This document shows, in pieces, positions 1-8,937 of a stretch of DNA of 47,138 nt (position 1 is its first letter; each line of letters begins with the position of its first letter). The position numbers were made by a program, and so were the translations under genes. This DNA is from Deltaproteobacteria bacterium. GTDB lineage: Bacteria; Desulfobacterota; Desulfobulbia; Desulfobulbales; Desulfocapsaceae. The notes below the pieces were generated by a model. The model was not told where the DNA came from. It saw nothing but the letters and a program-made list of their open reading frames with translations, and did no database searches. The stretch spans positions 1 to 47,138 of the forward strand of contig JAPLJF010000023.1 of the NCBI GenBank assembly GCA_026388715.1, written 5' to 3'.

Positions 1-90
1 GCGAATATCAGAGTGATCAAACGTCGCCACAAGATCCCGTCTCTGTCTGTGGCCTGGAATACATACAAAAGAGCGAAACCTTTGAAGTAA
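1..90 (+). CDS. Possible C-terminal end of a gene cut by the window edge
   Basis: The first frame is open from base 1 to a TAA at 88-90 and would encode 29 residues, rich in Lys and Arg, ending in RAKPLK. No family can be recognised from so short a piece, and no other support such as a terminator follows it. The 165 bases between this stop and the next gene show no clear hairpin. It may simply be a chance open frame. Confidence 0.22.
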   Translation, partial: ANIRVIKRRHKIPSLSVAWNTYKRAKPLK

Positions 91-255
91 GGGTAACGGG
101 ATACTTTTTCCTATTGACAAGTAACAGCCATATCAGAATTGAGTAGTATGTTTTCGGACAGTGATCTGGTTCTGCCCTGGTGTAGTCGGGGTGGTTGAGC
201 GTGCTGGAGTTTGACTTTCAGTACATAGAGATAACTATTTTTTCAGGAGGTTTCC

Positions 256-615
256 ATGTTTACTGCGCATGACCGGTGGTCTAATGTACTATTGTTGACT
301 TTTCTTTCCCTGTTCTTCCTGGTTTCCGGGTGTGTCTCTACCGAGAATGGGGCCAAAGGTTCAGAAAAGATGCAAAGCAATATCCTTACTATAAAAGGGA
401 GAGTCCAGAAGATTTCTCTCGGAGAGGGGATCCTTGTTATCGTTCCCCCAAAGGGTGACCATGTTACCATGAAAATTACTGAGAAAACACCTGTAACGGG
501 TGGTTCAATGAAAGAGGTTGAGAAGCTTCGACCTGTGCGGGTAACTTATACCGTAGAGGGAAAACAGAATATTGCTGTCTCCATTGAGCTTCTGCCCCAA
601 GGATCATGTGGCTGA
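256..615 (+). CDS. Small putative lipoprotein, unknown function
   Basis: The 119-residue product begins with a hydrophobic signal segment (about residues 9-25) ending in a lipobox, LVSGC, so it should be lipidated on that Cys and anchored in the outer or inner membrane. The mature part of about 90 residues alternates short beta-strand-like stretches (LTIKGRVQKI, VRVTYTVEG), similar in feel to small OB-like or DUF5666-type domains, but I cannot assign a family. An AGGAGG ribosome-binding site lies at 246-251, just upstream of the ATG. A good intrinsic terminator follows at 648-683, so the gene is probably monocistronic. Its neighbour on the other strand, the SDR, is convergent with it. Function is unknown. 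Confidence 0.7.
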   Translation: MFTAHDRWSNVLLLTFLSLFFLVSGCVSTENGAKGSEKMQSNILTIKGRVQKISLGEGILVIVPPKGDHVTMKITEKTPVTGGSMKEVEKLRPVRVTYTVEGKQNIAVSIELLPQGSCG

Positions 616-647
616 AATTGATTTTTTTTATTTTTCGGTTTGAAATC

Positions 648-683
648 AAGGCCTGCTTGGGAAGAACCATGCAGGCCTTTTTT
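648..683 (+). terminator. Rho-independent terminator of the small lipoprotein gene
   Basis: A perfect 9-bp stem, AAGGCCTGC with GCAGGCCTT, encloses a 14-base loop and runs into six Ts. It lies between the stop of the plus-strand lipoprotein gene and the stop of the convergent SDR gene at 685. The minus-strand reading has a poorer T-run, so it mainly serves the plus strand. Confidence 0.8.
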
Positions 684-684
684 G

Positions 685-1527
685 TTAACCCATTTCTTGC
701 GTCAGGATTCCCTCTGGCATATCAGGAACCTGTTCCCCGCCTAAGTAAAAACCTCCATCCATGCGCAGAATGCTTCCAGTCATGAAGTCGGCATCGCGTA
801 TCAGAAACAGGGTGGCAGTGGCCACTTCTTCCGCAGTTCCCGTACGTTGCAACAGGGTATGAGTCAATAAACGTTGTCTTTCCTCATCGTTCAGAGCTGA
901 CCATCCTTTGGTGTCCTCTCCGTGTCGGTGCTGGATCAGGCCCAGCATGAGCTCATTTACCCGTATTTGCGGTGCGGCCTCTCTGGCCCACGTTTCAGTA
1001 AAAGATGAGATGGCCCTGTTGGCTGCGCTGTAGCCATCATTGAAAAAAAATGCGGCCGGTCCGCTTCTTCCAGTCAGGCCGGAGATGGATGAGATATTGA
1101 CGATAGCACCTGGGCCAGACTGTTTCATTAGTGGCAGACAATGATGGAATAACAACCATTTGGCCTTGAGTGTGGTGTTGATTTCCAGATCCCATTGGTC
1201 ATAGTTGTGGGTGTGGTCGTATGATCCATGGACTATGGGCATTCCGCCCCGTTCTATGTTGTTGACCAGGATATGGAGGGCGCCAAAATGCCTCTGGATA
1301 GTCGCCAGCATCTCCTGCACCTGTTCCTGTTCACGCAGATCAACCGGGAGGACCAGGACGTCAACATCTAATCCCTTGAACTCCTCTTCCATCTCCTGGA
1401 TTGAACCTGGCCAGTCAAATGTGGGAAGGATCAGGTTGACCCCTTCCCTGGCCAGTTTTCTGGCAATGGCCCTGCCGATTGCCCTTGATGCGCCAGGGAT
1501 CAGGGCGATTTTACCTTGTAGCTGCAT
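685..1527 (-). CDS. SDR-family oxidoreductase-like protein with altered active site
   Basis: The 280-residue protein has the Rossmann fold of short-chain dehydrogenases. A glycine-rich nucleotide motif GASRAIG sits at residues 12-18, an NN motif (NNIE in place of NNAG) follows the fourth strand, and NISSIS carries the likely catalytic serine (residues 146-147). Y166 is in the position of the catalytic tyrosine, but the lysine four residues later is Asn (YSAAN, N170). The loop between the serine and Y166 is about six residues longer than usual, and the C-terminal RMDGG motif is classical. It is FabG-like overall, but the missing Lys suggests altered or absent reductase activity, so no substrate is proposed. 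The ATG at 1527 has a GAGGAG site upstream. The gene stands alone on the minus strand. Confidence 0.85.
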   Translation of the reverse strand: MQLQGKIALIPGASRAIGRAIARKLAREGVNLILPTFDWPGSIQEMEEEFKGLDVDVLVLPVDLREQEQVQEMLATIQRHFGALHILVNNIERGGMPIVHGSYDHTHNYDQWDLEINTTLKAKWLLFHHCLPLMKQSGPGAIVNISSISGLTGRSGPAAFFFNDGYSAANRAISSFTETWAREAAPQIRVNELMLGLIQHRHGEDTKGWSALNDEERQRLLTHTLLQRTGTAEEVATATLFLIRDADFMTGSILRMDGGFYLGGEQVPDMPEGILTQEMG

Positions 1528-1726
1528 GGCTTGGTCTCCTCTTTTTTTGGCCCTCTCTCCCGTGGCCGTTGCAATGAGTGACGATTGGTGTCTTCCCTGA
1601 TGACATGGTTGTTTGGGGGAAAATTTCTTTTCTTGTAATTCACGGGACAGGGTATAAAGTAAAGTCTCTTTTTTTTAAATCATAACAATATCTAACTTCC
1701 AAGAATCTGTTCTGCAAGGTGTAATA

Positions 1727-4594
1727 ATGAAAAGGGTGAATGCGCTGTTTTTTTTCTGTCTTGTCCTGCTCTTCTCTTCTGCGCCGAGTTTTTGTGGAGA
1801 GTTGGCAAAGAATGGTGACCAGAAACAGTGGTGTCAGGCCACGACCTGGCCCCATGAGAAGAGTGATCTGGCCCCTGATCCTGCCTTGATCTTTGGTCGG
1901 CTGGACAATGGCTTTCGCTATGTTCTGTTGAAAAATCAGGAGCCTAAAGGGCGGGTTGGCATCTATCTGGATGTTCAGGCGGGGTCGCTCTATGAGACGG
2001 AAGAGCAGCGGGGAATTGCTCATTTTCTTGAACATATGGTTTTTAATGGGTCAACTCATTTTCCGGCGGGCTCATTGGTTGATTATTTTCAGTCCATTGG
2101 CATGAGCTTTGGCGGAGATACCAATGCCCATACCAGTTTTTATGAGACCGTGTATAATCTCCTGTTGCCAGAGGCCAGTCGTGAGGAGGTGGACAAGGGG
2201 CTGCTGGTCATCTCTGATTATGCCCGTGGCGCCCTGTTATCAGAGACAGAGATTGAGCGGGAGCGCGGGGTTATACTTTCGGAGAAACGGGCCCGGGATT
2301 CGGTGGAATATCGAACCCATGAAGCCGGTCTGGCCTTTACCATGCGTGGAACCAAGATTCCTGAGCGTATGCCCATCGGTGTTCCTGAAACCTTGAAAAA
2401 AGCAGATCATGGAATGATGAAGGCTTATTATGATGCCTGGTACCGGCCGGAAAAGATGATCCTGATTATAGTGGGTGATTTTGATCCTGCCCAGATTGTG
2501 CCGCTGGTCCAGGATCATTTTAATCCACTTCATGCCGGAGGGGCAATGCCTGCTTGTCCGAAGTGGGGGAAGGTAACCCCTGCCGGCACCGAGTTTTTTT
2601 ATCATCATGAGCCGGAAATGGGGGCTACCGAGATCACTATTGAAACCGTGTGGAATGAGGTGGAGGGAAATGATTCCCTGGCCCTTGAAACGCGTCAAAT
2701 TCATGAAGAGGCGGCAGGCCGTATTGTTCAGCATCGCCTGGAACAGCTGCTGGAAAAAAAAGATACCCCCTTCACTGAGGGAAAGGCCCATACCGGCATG
2801 TTCCTTGGGCGAATCGGTTATGGCGTGATCAGCGCCAAGAGTGATCCCGGCAAGTGGCAGTCGGCCCTGGGGCAGATTGAACGGGTATTGCGTCAGGCCC
2901 TGGAGTATGGCTTCACCCAACAGGAACTTGAGCGGGTGAAAAAGGAGATGCTGGCCGAGCTTGACTCCGCGGTGTCCACCGCCGTCACCCGTAACAGTCA
3001 GGAATTGGCATCGGATCTGATCAGCAAGCTGAACATGAATAAGGTGCTGATGTCGCCACAACAGGAAAAAGAGGTTTATACCCCTGTCGTTCAGAAGATG
3101 AAGGCGGCAGAACTCCATGATGCCTTCCAGCGGATCTGGAATCATCAGGCGCGACTGATTCAGGTTAACGGAAATGCCAGTCTCTCAGACAAGGACCCCC
3201 GGCTGCAGATCAAAGAGGCCTATGACCTGGCATCAGCTCAAGCGGTGATCCCGCCGCAGGCAGAGGCTGATCTGGTCTTTCCGTATCTGCACCTTGCTGT
3301 TGACAAGAGGCCGGCCCGGGAAATACCGCTGCCTGAGGTCCAGGCCGAGCGGATTGTCTTTGCTAACGGGGTGATCGTCAATTTGCGGCAGACGAAGTTT
3401 CAGGAGAATGAAGTGCAGGTCTCGGCCGATTTCGGCCAGGGCAAGCAGTCAGAGCCTCGTCCTGGTCTGGCCATGCTGGCGGAACAGGTGGTCAATGATT
3501 CCGGAACCGGTAAATTCACCAAGGCGGACCGGGACCGGATCTTGGCGGGTAGTACGGTCAAACTGGATTTCAAGGTGGGTGAGGCCAGTTTTGCCTGGAA
3601 GGGGTCGGCGGTGAACAAAGACTTTGAGCTCCTGTTTCAGGTGCTGCAGGCGCACCTGGCCGATCCCGTTGTGCGTGATGACGTCTATAAAAAGACGATG
3701 CAGGGCTTTGAGCAGATGTATGGACAGATGAAAAGTGATGTGAGCGGGATCATGCAGCTCTCGGGGGAGTCTTTTCTGGCAGGCGGCAATAAATCGTTTG
3801 GCCTGCCGCCCTGGGCTGAATTTTCTACTCTGACACCGGAGCAGATTCGTGGCTGGGTAGAGCCTGCCATTCTGTCCGGAGGGCTTGAGGTCTCACTGGT
3901 TGGTGATTTTGACCTGCAACGCGGGCGTGAGCTGGCCAGGCTTTATCTGGCGCCGCTGGCCAAAAGAGAGCAGGGCGAGACGGCAGCGGTGCCGCTTCAT
4001 TTTCCGGCTGGGGAAACCTTGCGGCTGCCGGTTGACTCATCCATTGACAAGGCCATGCTGGTGGTGGCCTGGCCCACTGCTGATTTCTGGGATATTGAGA
4101 GGACCAGACGGTTGTATCTGTTGACGGAGATTTTTTCAGACCGGTTGCGCAAGGTCATTCGCGAGAAACTGGGGGCTACCTATTCTCCTCAGGTCTATAA
4201 CCATCCCAGCAGGATCTATCCCGGCTATGGTGTCATGCGGGCGCAGTTGATTGTGGCCCCGGATCAGATTGAGGTTTTGAGTCGGGCAGTGGAGCAGGTG
4301 GCCACCGATTTATGGAAATCCGGGGTGACCGCCGAGGAGTTTGCGCGGGCCAGGGCGCCTATGCTCACCGCGCTGAAGGATATGGTGCGGACCAATGGGT
4401 ACTGGCTGAACTCGGTTTTTGCCCTGTCATCACGGTATCCGCAACAACTCCAGTGGCCGGCAACGATTCTTTCAGGATTTAGCTCGGCGACAAGGGAGCA
4501 GCTGACGGCGTTAGCCCGTGAATATCTTGATCCGGCGAAGGCGGCCAAGGTCATGATTGTTCCGGTGAAACCGGGAAATGGAAAATTGCCCTGA
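1727..4594 (+). CDS. Secreted M16-family (pitrilysin-type) zinc metallopeptidase
   Basis: The 955-residue protein starts with a signal peptide (residues 1-23, hydrophobic core ALFFFCLVLLF), so it should act in the periplasm or at the outer membrane. The inverted zinc motif HFLEH is at residues 99-103, and the third ligand is expected in the SETEIERERG segment about 76 residues later (around E179). Four M16 repeats would fit the length: an active N-terminal half and an inactive C-terminal half containing SDRLRKVIREKLGATYSP, typical of the family. It resembles the large PqqL-like M16 peptidases, which degrade peptides in a closed chamber. The start ATG has only a weak upstream site (AAGGTG). 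It converges with the stress protein gene, with 11 bases between stops. Confidence 0.93.
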   Translation: MKRVNALFFFCLVLLFSSAPSFCGELAKNGDQKQWCQATTWPHEKSDLAPDPALIFGRLDNGFRYVLLKNQEPKGRVGIYLDVQAGSLYETEEQRGIAHFLEHMVFNGSTHFPAGSLVDYFQSIGMSFGGDTNAHTSFYETVYNLLLPEASREEVDKGLLVISDYARGALLSETEIERERGVILSEKRARDSVEYRTHEAGLAFTMRGTKIPERMPIGVPETLKKADHGMMKAYYDAWYRPEKMILIIVGDFDPAQIVPLVQDHFNPLHAGGAMPACPKWGKVTPAGTEFFYHHEPEMGATEITIETVWNEVEGNDSLALETRQIHEEAAGRIVQHRLEQLLEKKDTPFTEGKAHTGMFLGRIGYGVISAKSDPGKWQSALGQIERVLRQALEYGFTQQELERVKKEMLAELDSAVSTAVTRNSQELASDLISKLNMNKVLMSPQQEKEVYTPVVQKMKAAELHDAFQRIWNHQARLIQVNGNASLSDKDPRLQIKEAYDLASAQAVIPPQAEADLVFPYLHLAVDKRPAREIPLPEVQAERIVFANGVIVNLRQTKFQENEVQVSADFGQGKQSEPRPGLAMLAEQVVNDSGTGKFTKADRDRILAGSTVKLDFKVGEASFAWKGSAVNKDFELLFQVLQAHLADPVVRDDVYKKTMQGFEQMYGQMKSDVSGIMQLSGESFLAGGNKSFGLPPWAEFSTLTPEQIRGWVEPAILSGGLEVSLVGDFDLQRGRELARLYLAPLAKREQGETAAVPLHFPAGETLRLPVDSSIDKAMLVVAWPTADFWDIERTRRLYLLTEIFSDRLRKVIREKLGATYSPQVYNHPSRIYPGYGVMRAQLIVAPDQIEVLSRAVEQVATDLWKSGVTAEEFARARAPMLTALKDMVRTNGYWLNSVFALSSRYPQQLQWPATILSGFSSATREQLTALAREYLDPAKAAKVMIVPVKPGNGKLP

Positions 4595-4605
4595 GTCCTC
4601 AGGTG

Positions 4606-5535
4606 TCAGCCGATCACCCAGAGGGCGATGTTCTGGGAGTGTTTGAGGGTACGATCCGAAACGCCACCCAGGATTCCCTTGGTTGTGCCGTCTCCCCGTC
4701 GTCCAATGACAATGGTTCCACAATGGTGTTTATGGGCCTGGCGGATAATGCCGTGCGCTGCGTCCAGATCCGGCACTTCGGAAAGGGTGATGATATTGCC
4801 CTCAGGGATGCCGGCCTCAATCAGAAGCTGGGTCGGGCCGTCGAAGATGTGATTGTCACCTGTTAAGTAGGTGTCGCACCACTCTTTTCCCCAGATAGGG
4901 TAACAGGATTCAGGGTTTGCCTCAATCTTCTTTTCCAGAAAACGATGACAGTGGAAGAGGAAAATGGTGATATCCTTTCGTCCTTCCATGATATGGGTCA
5001 GGTGGTCAATGGCGAGCAGGGAGGGAATGGAACCATCCACCGGTACCAGGAAATTTTTTTTCCGGACTTCACCATCGATGATCCAGAGCGGGATCTCGTG
5101 GCAATTCTTGAGCAGGGTGGCCGAGACCGAGCCTAGAAGCATTTCGCTGACATAATTTAATCCCCGGCGACCAATGAGTATGCTGTCCATCAGGAGATGT
5201 TCAGCCTGGTGCTGGATGGTGATGGCGATATCCTGTCCTGATATTTCTACTGAGGAGGTTATCCGTTCTGATACGATTCCCAGTCGGACCAGTTTATCCG
5301 TTGCCTTCTGGAGATAGGATTGGGCTGTCTGTCTTTTTCTCTCAACTCCAGGGGCTTCCGGGAACAGGGAGTTTCTATTGTCCGTGGCCACAGGGAAAAT
5401 GCTTTCGCTGGAGCTGATACAGATCATGAGATGAAAATGGATATCTGGGGTATCGGCAAAGAGAAGGGCGATGTATTCCAACGACTGACTGGAGTAGATG
5501 GATCCATCAATGGCAATAAGTATTTTTTTTTCCAT
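4606..5535 (-). CDS. Universal stress protein with two tandem UspA domains
   Basis: The 309-residue protein has two UspA domains (about 1-150 and 160-309). Each has the ATP-binding signature Gx2Gx9G followed by a small residue: GRRG at 122-125 followed by GSVS, and GRRG at about 278-281 followed by GVSD. The first domain starts with the classical KILIAIDGS strand and loop, and the second with NFLVPVDGS. Such proteins are cytoplasmic nucleotide-binding stress factors whose exact output is rarely known. There is no signal peptide. The start is the ATG at 5535, and no convincing Shine-Dalgarno sequence precedes it. The gene is single, flanked by a convergent peptidase and a divergent PilZ gene. 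Confidence 0.93.
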   Translation of the reverse strand: MEKKILIAIDGSIYSSQSLEYIALLFADTPDIHFHLMICISSSESIFPVATDNRNSLFPEAPGVERKRQTAQSYLQKATDKLVRLGIVSERITSSVEISGQDIAITIQHQAEHLLMDSILIGRRGLNYVSEMLLGSVSATLLKNCHEIPLWIIDGEVRKKNFLVPVDGSIPSLLAIDHLTHIMEGRKDITIFLFHCHRFLEKKIEANPESCYPIWGKEWCDTYLTGDNHIFDGPTQLLIEAGIPEGNIITLSEVPDLDAAHGIIRQAHKHHCGTIVIGRRGDGTTKGILGGVSDRTLKHSQNIALWVIG

Positions 5536-5678
5536 GGTTGCCGGAAGGGAGAAGGTTTTTGTGTATATGTATAAGTATATTTTATGGCCAGCCTCTGGTT
5601 AAAGTCAACAGAAAAGAGGAACTGACAAGGGGAATGATAAAAATACTCGTCGGTGATGAGGTGTTTGTTAAAAAAATA

Positions 5679-5708
5679 TTGACTGTGAAATGATAGAAAC
5701 AGTATAAG
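5679..5708 (+). promoter_or_regulatory. Candidate sigma-70 promoter for the PilZ gene
   Basis: TTGACT at 5679-5684 and TATAAG at 5703-5708 are separated by 18 bases. The pair sits about 90 bases upstream of the PilZ start codon in an AT-rich divergent intergenic region. This is a consensus match only. Confidence 0.4.
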
Positions 5709-5797
5709 CCTAACGGAATGATCAGAAAAATATTTTCTTTACGGTTCCTGAAGTTGGTGTTCTCTCTTGAATCGTTGCTATCAGTGAGGAGAAAAAA

Positions 5798-6163
5798 ATG
5801 GGGGAAAAAAGAGAAAGAAGGTTGTGTACCCGTACCCCTTTTCTCACCGATGTGACCTTATGGTTAGGGGATGTTGATACGGGTATTGAGGCTGATCTTC
5901 TGAATATCAGTATCAACGGCATGTTTGTACGGATTGATCAGATAATTCAGGTCGGGACACCCTGCACCATAGAGATACGAGTCACAGGCAATCATAGTCG
6001 TCTGCGTCTTGAAGACATCCAGGGTGAAGTGGTCAGACAGGATGAGCATGGGGTGGCCATTCATTTTGTTTCCAAAATGGAATGGTTTGTTATCTTTAAA
6101 GTTTATACCCATTGTTCCCGGGAAGAAATCGAGAAGGTTGGGGGTGGTGACTCCGGGGTGTAG
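5798..6163 (+). CDS. Single-domain PilZ protein, c-di-GMP receptor
   Basis: The 121-residue protein is almost entirely one PilZ domain. The N-terminal arginine motif RxxxR is present (R8 and R12), and the (D/N)xSxxG motif appears as NISING at residues 36-41. Both are the residues that hold dimeric c-di-GMP in known PilZ domains, so binding is expected to be intact. There is no signal peptide or other domain, so it would act as a cytoplasmic adaptor. A good AGGAG site precedes the ATG. A membrane diguanylate cyclase lies 12 kb downstream in this window and could supply the ligand, though nothing in the sequence links the two directly. Confidence 0.88.
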   Translation: MGEKRERRLCTRTPFLTDVTLWLGDVDTGIEADLLNISINGMFVRIDQIIQVGTPCTIEIRVTGNHSRLRLEDIQGEVVRQDEHGVAIHFVSKMEWFVIFKVYTHCSREEIEKVGGGDSGV

Positions 6164-6274
6164 TTTGTGAGCAGAATTGTTACCAGTTCTGTTTCTGGCA
6201 ATTGCTCATAATGTCCCGCGGGGAACATTTGTTCTTGGTCTTTTCTGGTCGCACCGTATTGAAATGGTACCATG

Positions 6275-6925
6275 TTATCGCACAATGATATTGTGCAGCT
6301 CATCGATATCGTCTTTTTGATGAGGAAAATGGGTCTTGAGGAGATCTCCAATCTGGACAATAGCTTGACAGATGGCCTCGCATTGACGTTTTTCCTTGAT
6401 CCCCTGAGTGATCAGATCAATAATACCCTGCCACTGCCCCGGATCAATGCGGGCATTGATCCCAGCATCGGCCAGCATCCAGACCTTGCGTTCGAGCACG
6501 GAAATGAAGATGAGGATGCCATTCTCGTCTTTGGTTTTGTAGAGCCTTTCGGTAAAAAAACTGGCAACCGCCGCTTCCTGTACCTCGGCCGCGACCTGAC
6601 TCCTGGACAGGAATAAACGCTTCAACCAGGCAAAGCGGTGAACCAGGCCATAAAAGACCCCATACAGCGCCATGAAGAGGGCGATAAAAATCCACACATT
6701 CTGGGAACCAAGCCAGAAAAAAGAGCTGACCACGGGCATGAGGATCAACGAGAGGGGGAGGGCAAGAGCCGTTGCCCCGCAAATTATAGCCGTGGGATAG
6801 GAGTGACTGGCCGAAACCACCATTGGGACGATCTCGCCTGATGTCTGCTGCTCCATCTGCTGGACAAGGTCAGAGATTGTATCCTGTTCTGCCTTCGTGA
6901 GAAACTGTTGCGCCAATGTCTGCAT
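6275..6925 (-). CDS. TPM-domain membrane protein (third gene of lemA-TPM-TPM operon)
   Basis: The 216-residue protein has an N-terminal part of a TPM domain (TSGEIVPMVVSASHSYP), two hydrophobic segments (about residues 46-64 and 71-93), and then the second half of a TPM-like sequence ending with helices around FPHQKDDIDEL. This arrangement is that of cytoplasmic/membrane TPM_phosphatase-family proteins often encoded next to LemA and a secreted TPM protein. The biochemical role of the family is unclear; a phosphatase activity has been proposed for a plant member acting on photosystem II repair. The start follows the upstream gene's stop by three bases, so translation is likely coupled. Confidence 0.82.
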   Translation of the reverse strand: MQTLAQQFLTKAEQDTISDLVQQMEQQTSGEIVPMVVSASHSYPTAIICGATALALPLSLILMPVVSSFFWLGSQNVWIFIALFMALYGVFYGLVHRFAWLKRLFLSRSQVAAEVQEAAVASFFTERLYKTKDENGILIFISVLERKVWMLADAGINARIDPGQWQGIIDLITQGIKEKRQCEAICQAIVQIGDLLKTHFPHQKDDIDELHNIIVR

Positions 6926-6928
6926 TTT

Positions 6929-7804
6929 CTACCAACCTCCTGAGGCACCACCGCCACCAAAACTGCCGCCGCCCCCGCTGAAGCCGCCGAATCCACCTGA
7001 GGAACCGCCGCCAAAACCCCCCATCCCGCCCCAGTATCCGCTGCTTCCTGCTACGCCTGCCATTTTGGCCGCAATAAGGCCACCAATAAAACCCACCAAT
7101 GCCAGGGCGAGCAGCCACAGGACGCCAAGGCCCAGCGCCAGAGCCCCGAAAACGGGGATGAGAACCGCCCCGACGCCGGCCGCAAGGAATGGGGCGCGGG
7201 ACAGCATTCTGCCAAGAACCGAAAAGATGACCACCAGAAAGATGACAATGGCGCCGGGATCCACGCCCTTGTTTTGGTGTGGTTTGTTGTCTGCAGCTGC
7301 GAACTCACCTTTCACTGCGGCCATCATGGCGGAAATGCCATCGATCACCCCCTGGTCAAAGTTTCCTTCCTTGAACCTGGGGGTGATGATATCGCGGATG
7401 ATACGGCCGGAGACCAGATCCGTCAACTTTCCCTCAAGGCCGTAGCCGACTTCTATGCGCAATTTACGATCATTTTTGGCGATCAGGAGCAGGGCGCCGT
7501 TATCCAGCTTTTTCTGTCCAGGCTTCCATGCCTCCACCACCCGCAGGGAAAAATCCTCCAGGGATTCACCTTCCAAAGAAGGAACGGTCAAGAGCACAAT
7601 CTGGGTGGATTCCGTCGTCTCAAAATTTTTCAGCACCTCTTCAAGCTGACGGGCCGTGGCCGGGGCCAGAATCCCGGCATAATCATTGACCCGGCCTTTG
7701 AGCGGCGGGACCTCAAGGGCCAAAACTGTTTGGGTGCCAAGAAAGAGCAGGGCCAGCGCGAGAAAGAGTCCGCAAAACCTTTTTGTGAGAAGATCATTAC
7801 GCAT
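6929..7804 (-). CDS. Secreted TPM-domain protein, YgcG type, with Gly-rich tail
   Basis: From the ATG at 7804 the protein has 291 residues: a signal peptide (core FLALALLFLG), then a TPM domain (VNDYAGILAP, NGALLLIAKNDRKLRIEVGY), then two or three hydrophobic segments (about residues 185-245), and a C-terminal tail made almost only of Gly, Ser and Phe (GGFGGGSSGGFGG). This order is the hallmark of the YgcG family, with TPM outside the cytoplasmic membrane. An in-frame TTG at 7816 could add four residues; the ATG is preferred because it leaves room after the lemA stop at 7817. It sits between lemA and a second TPM gene and probably forms a membrane complex with them. Confidence 0.88.
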   Translation of the reverse strand: MRNDLLTKRFCGLFLALALLFLGTQTVLALEVPPLKGRVNDYAGILAPATARQLEEVLKNFETTESTQIVLLTVPSLEGESLEDFSLRVVEAWKPGQKKLDNGALLLIAKNDRKLRIEVGYGLEGKLTDLVSGRIIRDIITPRFKEGNFDQGVIDGISAMMAAVKGEFAAADNKPHQNKGVDPGAIVIFLVVIFSVLGRMLSRAPFLAAGVGAVLIPVFGALALGLGVLWLLALALVGFIGGLIAAKMAGVAGSSGYWGGMGGFGGGSSGGFGGFSGGGGSFGGGGASGGW

Positions 7805-7816
7805 GGGAATCCCCAA

Positions 7817-8401
7817 TCAGAATGTGACCTTGGGTACAGCTTTGGCCGTCTCTTCTGCCTTGAAGTACTCTTTTTTGTTCAGGTGCAGCAGGATTTTATT
7901 GGTCAGGCTCTCAGGAAATTTTCTGATGGAACCGTTAAACACCTCTACCGCTTCATTGTAACGCTGGCGGGCGACGTTGATCCTGTTTTCCGTGCCTTCA
8001 AGCTGATTTTGCAGATCAAGAAAGCTCTGATTGGCCTTGAGGTCAGGATATTTTTCCACCACCACCATCAGGCGGGACAGGGCCGAGGAGAGTTCACCCT
8101 GGGCGGCCTGAAGCTGCTGCATGGCCGCCGGATTGCTGAGGTCGGCGGGAGAGAGCTGGATTGAGGTCGCCTTGGCCCTGGCCTCTACGACCTTTTGCAG
8201 GGTTTCCTGCTCATGCTGGGCATAACCCTTGACTGTGGCCACAAGATTGGGGATCAGGTCGGCGCGCCGTTGCAGGGTGGCTTCAATGTCCCCCCAGGCC
8301 TTGAAGACTGTTTCTTCCTTGATCTGCAGTGAGTTATAGCCGCAACTGGAGAGGAGCAAGGTAACAAGGAGCAGGACTCCGAAATTCATGATTCGTTTCA
8401 T
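7817..8401 (-). CDS. lemA: LemA family lipoprotein
   Basis: From the ATG at 8401 the protein has 194 residues. It starts with a signal ending in the lipobox LLSSC, so it is probably lipidated, whereas many LemA proteins keep an N-terminal transmembrane helix. The rest is the helical LemA domain: the [17 protein letters not shown] segment, [16 protein letters not shown] and the [14 protein letters not shown] motif are diagnostic. An AGGAGG site lies just upstream of this ATG, so the longer open frame to 8446 is rejected. It leads a three-gene operon with two TPM proteins. The function of LemA is not well defined; it is usually linked to envelope processes. Confidence 0.93.
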   Translation of the reverse strand: MKRIMNFGVLLLVTLLLSSCGYNSLQIKEETVFKAWGDIEATLQRRADLIPNLVATVKGYAQHEQETLQKVVEARAKATSIQLSPADLSNPAAMQQLQAAQGELSSALSRLMVVVEKYPDLKANQSFLDLQNQLEGTENRINVARQRYNEAVEVFNGSIRKFPESLTNKILLHLNKKEYFKAEETAKAVPKVTF

Positions 8402-8554
8402 AATAACCTCCTGAAAGAATGAAATGGAAAGAGAGGAGTGGAGCATTGATGCGTATCAGAACCCCGGTGTTTGGAAAATTTTATACGCTGAGTATAGAGA
8501 AGGCTACCACAGATAGCCTTCTTCTTTCAACTTTTAACTTGCGGCTTTTTCGTC

Positions 8555-8656
8555 CAACCGTTGTAAATAATAATATAGTCATCTGAATGGCCAGAACGGA
8601 ATAAGGAGCCGTAATGAAGTAGCTATAAAGAGATAAGTTATTTCGCTACGGCTCCT
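8555..8656. repeat. Dispersed palindromic repeat, copy A
   Basis: This ~100-base block closely matches 28567-28671 over its whole length. The 3' half is an imperfect palindrome: AGGAGCCGTAATGAAGTA pairs with TTATTTCGCTACGGCTCCT around a spacer of about 16 bases. The 5' half carries the shared GGCCAGAACGG core. A third copy is at 22695-22770 in the other orientation and a diverged one at 26751-26793. It ends a few bases before the -35 box of the riboswitch promoter. All copies are intergenic, as in REP or MITE families. Confidence 0.75.
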
Positions 8657-8660
8657 GATC

Positions 8661-8689
8661 TTGACAAAAGAGAGGATTGCAGGTATTGA
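8661..8689 (+). promoter_or_regulatory. Sigma-70 promoter of the cobalamin-riboswitch operon
   Basis: A consensus TTGACA (8661-8666) is followed after 17 bases by TATTGA (8684-8689). Transcription would begin a few bases upstream of the riboswitch P1 stem at 8703, which makes the assignment convincing. Confidence 0.65.
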
Positions 8690-8702
8690 GAGGTTTCATG
8701 AA

Positions 8703-8879
8703 TTCAGGTACCTGTAAGGCGTGTTTGCTGGGCAAATCTTTCAGGTTGAAAAGGGAACTTCGTGCAAATCGAAGACGGGCCCGCCGCTGTAACCGGGGAC
8801 AAATCCTGCAAAATGCCACTGTCTGAGGACGGGAAGGCGCAGGACGCGAAAGAACCGGGAGTCAGAAGACCTGCCTGAA
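8703..8879 (+). promoter_or_regulatory. Cobalamin (adenosylcobalamin-type) riboswitch
   Basis: The closing P1 stem pairs TTCAGG (8703-8708) with CCTGAA (8874-8879). Inside are the conserved landmarks of the class: GGGAAC followed by the GTGCAAATC stretch, GCCCGCCGCTGTAACCGG, the B12-box-like AATGCCACTG, GGGAAGGC, and GTCAGAAGACCTGCC near the 3' end. It lies downstream of a good promoter and upstream of an intrinsic terminator at 8938-8983 and then cbiK, so corrinoid binding should switch off transcription of the downstream uptake and synthesis genes. Confidence 0.94.
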
Positions 8880-8937
8880 TACAGTTGGTATGACCTCGTG
8901 GACAGAGGCCTATACCTGTGATTTCGGATATGTAGGG

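Noticed and set aside
6897..7445. Pro-rich plus-strand frame opposite the TPM gene
   Set aside because: It is the antisense of the Gly-rich tail of the YgcG-type protein, and the TPM frame has clear homology and context.
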